Notes under the pieces: generated by a model
The model's input: the letters and a program-made list of their open reading frames with translations, nothing else
Told to the model about the DNA's origin: nothing
Databases searched by the model: none
Origin: Candidatus Heimdallarchaeota archaeon
GTDB taxonomy: Archaea > Asgardarchaeota > Heimdallarchaeia > JABLTI01
NCBI GenBank assembly: GCA_030602675.1
Contig: JAUVZH010000193.1
Span: forward strand, 1-5,832
Length of the DNA stretch: 5,832 nt
Direction: 5' to 3'
Shown: one piece after another, positions 4,754 to 5,832 of the stretch
Layout: every line of letters starts with the position of its first letter
Numbering within the stretch: position 1 is the first letter of the stretch
Position numbers and translations under genes: made by a program

Positions 4754-5832
4754 TTGCCACCTTCTCCTACGAAGATGTATTCAAACAAACTCAGTAAGCT
4801 TTCAGTTAAAGTGGCAAAGATATCATCAACAACATACCCCATCGTTTCATAGTGAACTCTAAGGGTATTCATGTTACGTTCACTGTGTGTATAGATGAAT
4901 CCAATTCTTTTATTCGGATCAACTATTGCAACCATTTGCGTTATTTTATTATTTAGCAGACGTGTTTCTCCTGTAACTGGAACAACATAGACCGTAATAT
5001 TGTAAGTTTTAATTATTGTAGGTGTCCAAGAATATTGGATAGTTTGTGTTTCTCCAATCAAAAGATCGGTATAAACTTGGCTTTCAACTAAGAACCCATC
5101 TATCCATAATTTGAGTTCAACATTACTTTCATCATTTATACCATTATTATATACGGAAGCATTAATTGTCACTTCTTCATCTTTCGATGAATATTTTGGT
5201 ATTTCTAATCCACTTATTACATCATGATCTGGTACTACTTGAGTAAATAATATCGCTAAGTCATCAGTTGAACTGGAAAATCCATGATAGGCATTGTAGT
5301 AAGCTGGATTCAATCCATAATTAAGACCAATGGATGGAGAGTTTATCGCAGAAAGATAATCATATTGAAAGAGAATGTCACCATTTCGATACAATACTAA
5401 TTCGAATGTTCCTGCTGTTCCCCCTCCATAGTTACTTATGGTTAAGTACTCAATGACTACTTTGTCTGAATCAGAATATGCATACACATTCCCAGATGGA
5501 AAGAGGTCGTCCCAATAGAGTGCGATTGAATAGTAAAGATAAGGATCAGTTGATGGGAAATCAACATTCCCTAAAGAGTTTGGATTAGTATTAACAAACG
5601 ACATCCAACCATTGCTGCTTACATAAAGAGTATCAAATGTTTGATCATAGAATTGGAATGGAAATGGCAATGGAACGGCTTCTGAATCGTCATCACTTAA
5701 AGGAAGAACTGTACCACTTGTTGCATCAATCCAACTGTAAAGAGTATTGTCATCCATTATATAATTACTTAGTTCTGAAACAGTAACATTAAGTTGGTCA
5801 ATATTATTTTCCAAAAATGTTTCACCTGCTAC
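4744..5832 (-). CDS. N-terminal-proximal part of the frameshifted surface protein, 5' end beyond the window
   Basis: The frame is open to the window edge (V-A-G-E-T-F precede the TTG at 5814), so the true start is outside. Counting from the edge, residues about 30-196 are a beta-sandwich domain: 'YSWIDATSGT' (31-40), 'LPFPFQFY' (55-62), 'YVSSNGWMSF' (70-79) and 'ALYWDDLFPSG' (104-114). Such domains occur in large secreted proteins, often next to subtilisin-like proteases, but no protease motif is in view. Residues about 200-306 resemble a CARDB adhesion domain, with 'VYNNGINDESNVELKLWIDG' at 227-246 and 'NITVYVVPVTGETRLLNN' at 278-295. From about 308 ('RIGFIYTHSE') the first half of a glutaminase/ThuA-like fold begins, and the frame stops inside it after 'GEGGNNW'. 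The rest of that fold is in the next frame (3071-4750). Sequons at N15, N224 and N278 agree with a secreted, glycosylated protein. The signal peptide should lie to the right of the window. Confidence 0.8.
   Translation of the reverse strand, partial: VAGETFLENNIDQLNVTVSELSNYIMDDNTLYSWIDATSGTVLPLSDDDSEAVPLPFPFQFYDQTFDTLYVSSNGWMSFVNTNPNSLGNVDFPSTDPYLYYSIALYWDDLFPSGNVYAYSDSDKVVIEYLTISNYGGGTAGTFELVLYRNGDILFQYDYLSAINSPSIGLNYGLNPAYYNAYHGFSSSTDDLAILFTQVVPDHDVISGLEIPKYSSKDEEVTINASVYNNGINDESNVELKLWIDGFLVESQVYTDLLIGETQTIQYSWTPTIIKTYNITVYVVPVTGETRLLNNKITQMVAIVDPNKRIGFIYTHSERNMNTLRVHYETMGYVVDDIFATLTESLLSLFEYIFVGEGGNNW

Noticed and set aside
4741..4760. Programmed -1 frameshift site
   Set aside because: No X-XXY-YYZ slippery heptamer and no obvious downstream stem or pseudoknot is visible at the junction.
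3075..4852. Plus-strand open frames at 3075-3257, 3939-4127 and 4652-4852
   Set aside because: They are antisense to the surface-protein gene and show no recognisable motif.
5812..5814. TTG at 5814 as the start of the upstream surface-protein frame
   Set aside because: The frame remains open to the window edge with no stop, and there is no signal peptide after this codon, so the start must lie outside.

Overview
The window is AT-rich and every supported gene lies on the minus strand, so transcription runs from position 5832 towards position 1. The content looks archaeal, and an Asgard-type archaeon is my best guess (inference, moderate confidence). The reasons are a large secreted protein with tandem 'PNGGE...WDTT' Ig/Fn3-like modules, many N-glycosylation sequons and a C-terminal membrane anchor, together with free-standing corrinoid methyltransfer modules, non-ATG starts and T-rich gene ends. 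There are no RNA genes, CRISPR arrays, insertion sequences or origins that I can support.

Region 1 (5832 to 3071) encodes a large cell-surface protein whose N-terminus lies beyond the right edge. The order of domains is a beta-sandwich domain with a 'YVSSNGW' motif, a CARDB-like domain, a class-I-glutaminase/ThuA-like fold without a nucleophilic cysteine, four Ig/Fn3-like repeats, and a transmembrane helix with a basic tail. The reading frame is broken at about 4744-4753, inside the glutaminase-like domain. The two frames fit together as one domain, so this is best read as one gene of at least about 920 codons interrupted by a single-base indel. It could be a real mutation or a sequence error.

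Region 2 (2969 to 2205) is a HEAT-repeat protein of about 254 residues with an uncertain, non-ATG start. T-rich DNA separates it from the surface-protein gene.

Region 3 (2108 to 1) is a tightly packed three-gene unit: a corrinoid (B12)-binding protein, a zinc-type homocysteine S-methyltransferase, and a stand-alone AdoMet-binding reactivation protein that runs off the left edge. Together these are three of the four modules of cobalamin-dependent methionine synthase MetH, encoded as separate proteins. The missing module is the pterin (methyl-folate)-binding domain, so the methyl donor cannot be read from this window. The likely scheme is that an unknown donor methylates the Co(I) corrinoid on the carrier protein, the homocysteine methyltransferase moves the methyl group to homocysteine to give methionine, and the third protein rescues carrier that has been oxidised to Co(II). 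A 9-bp perfect inverted repeat spans the intergenic region in front of this unit.
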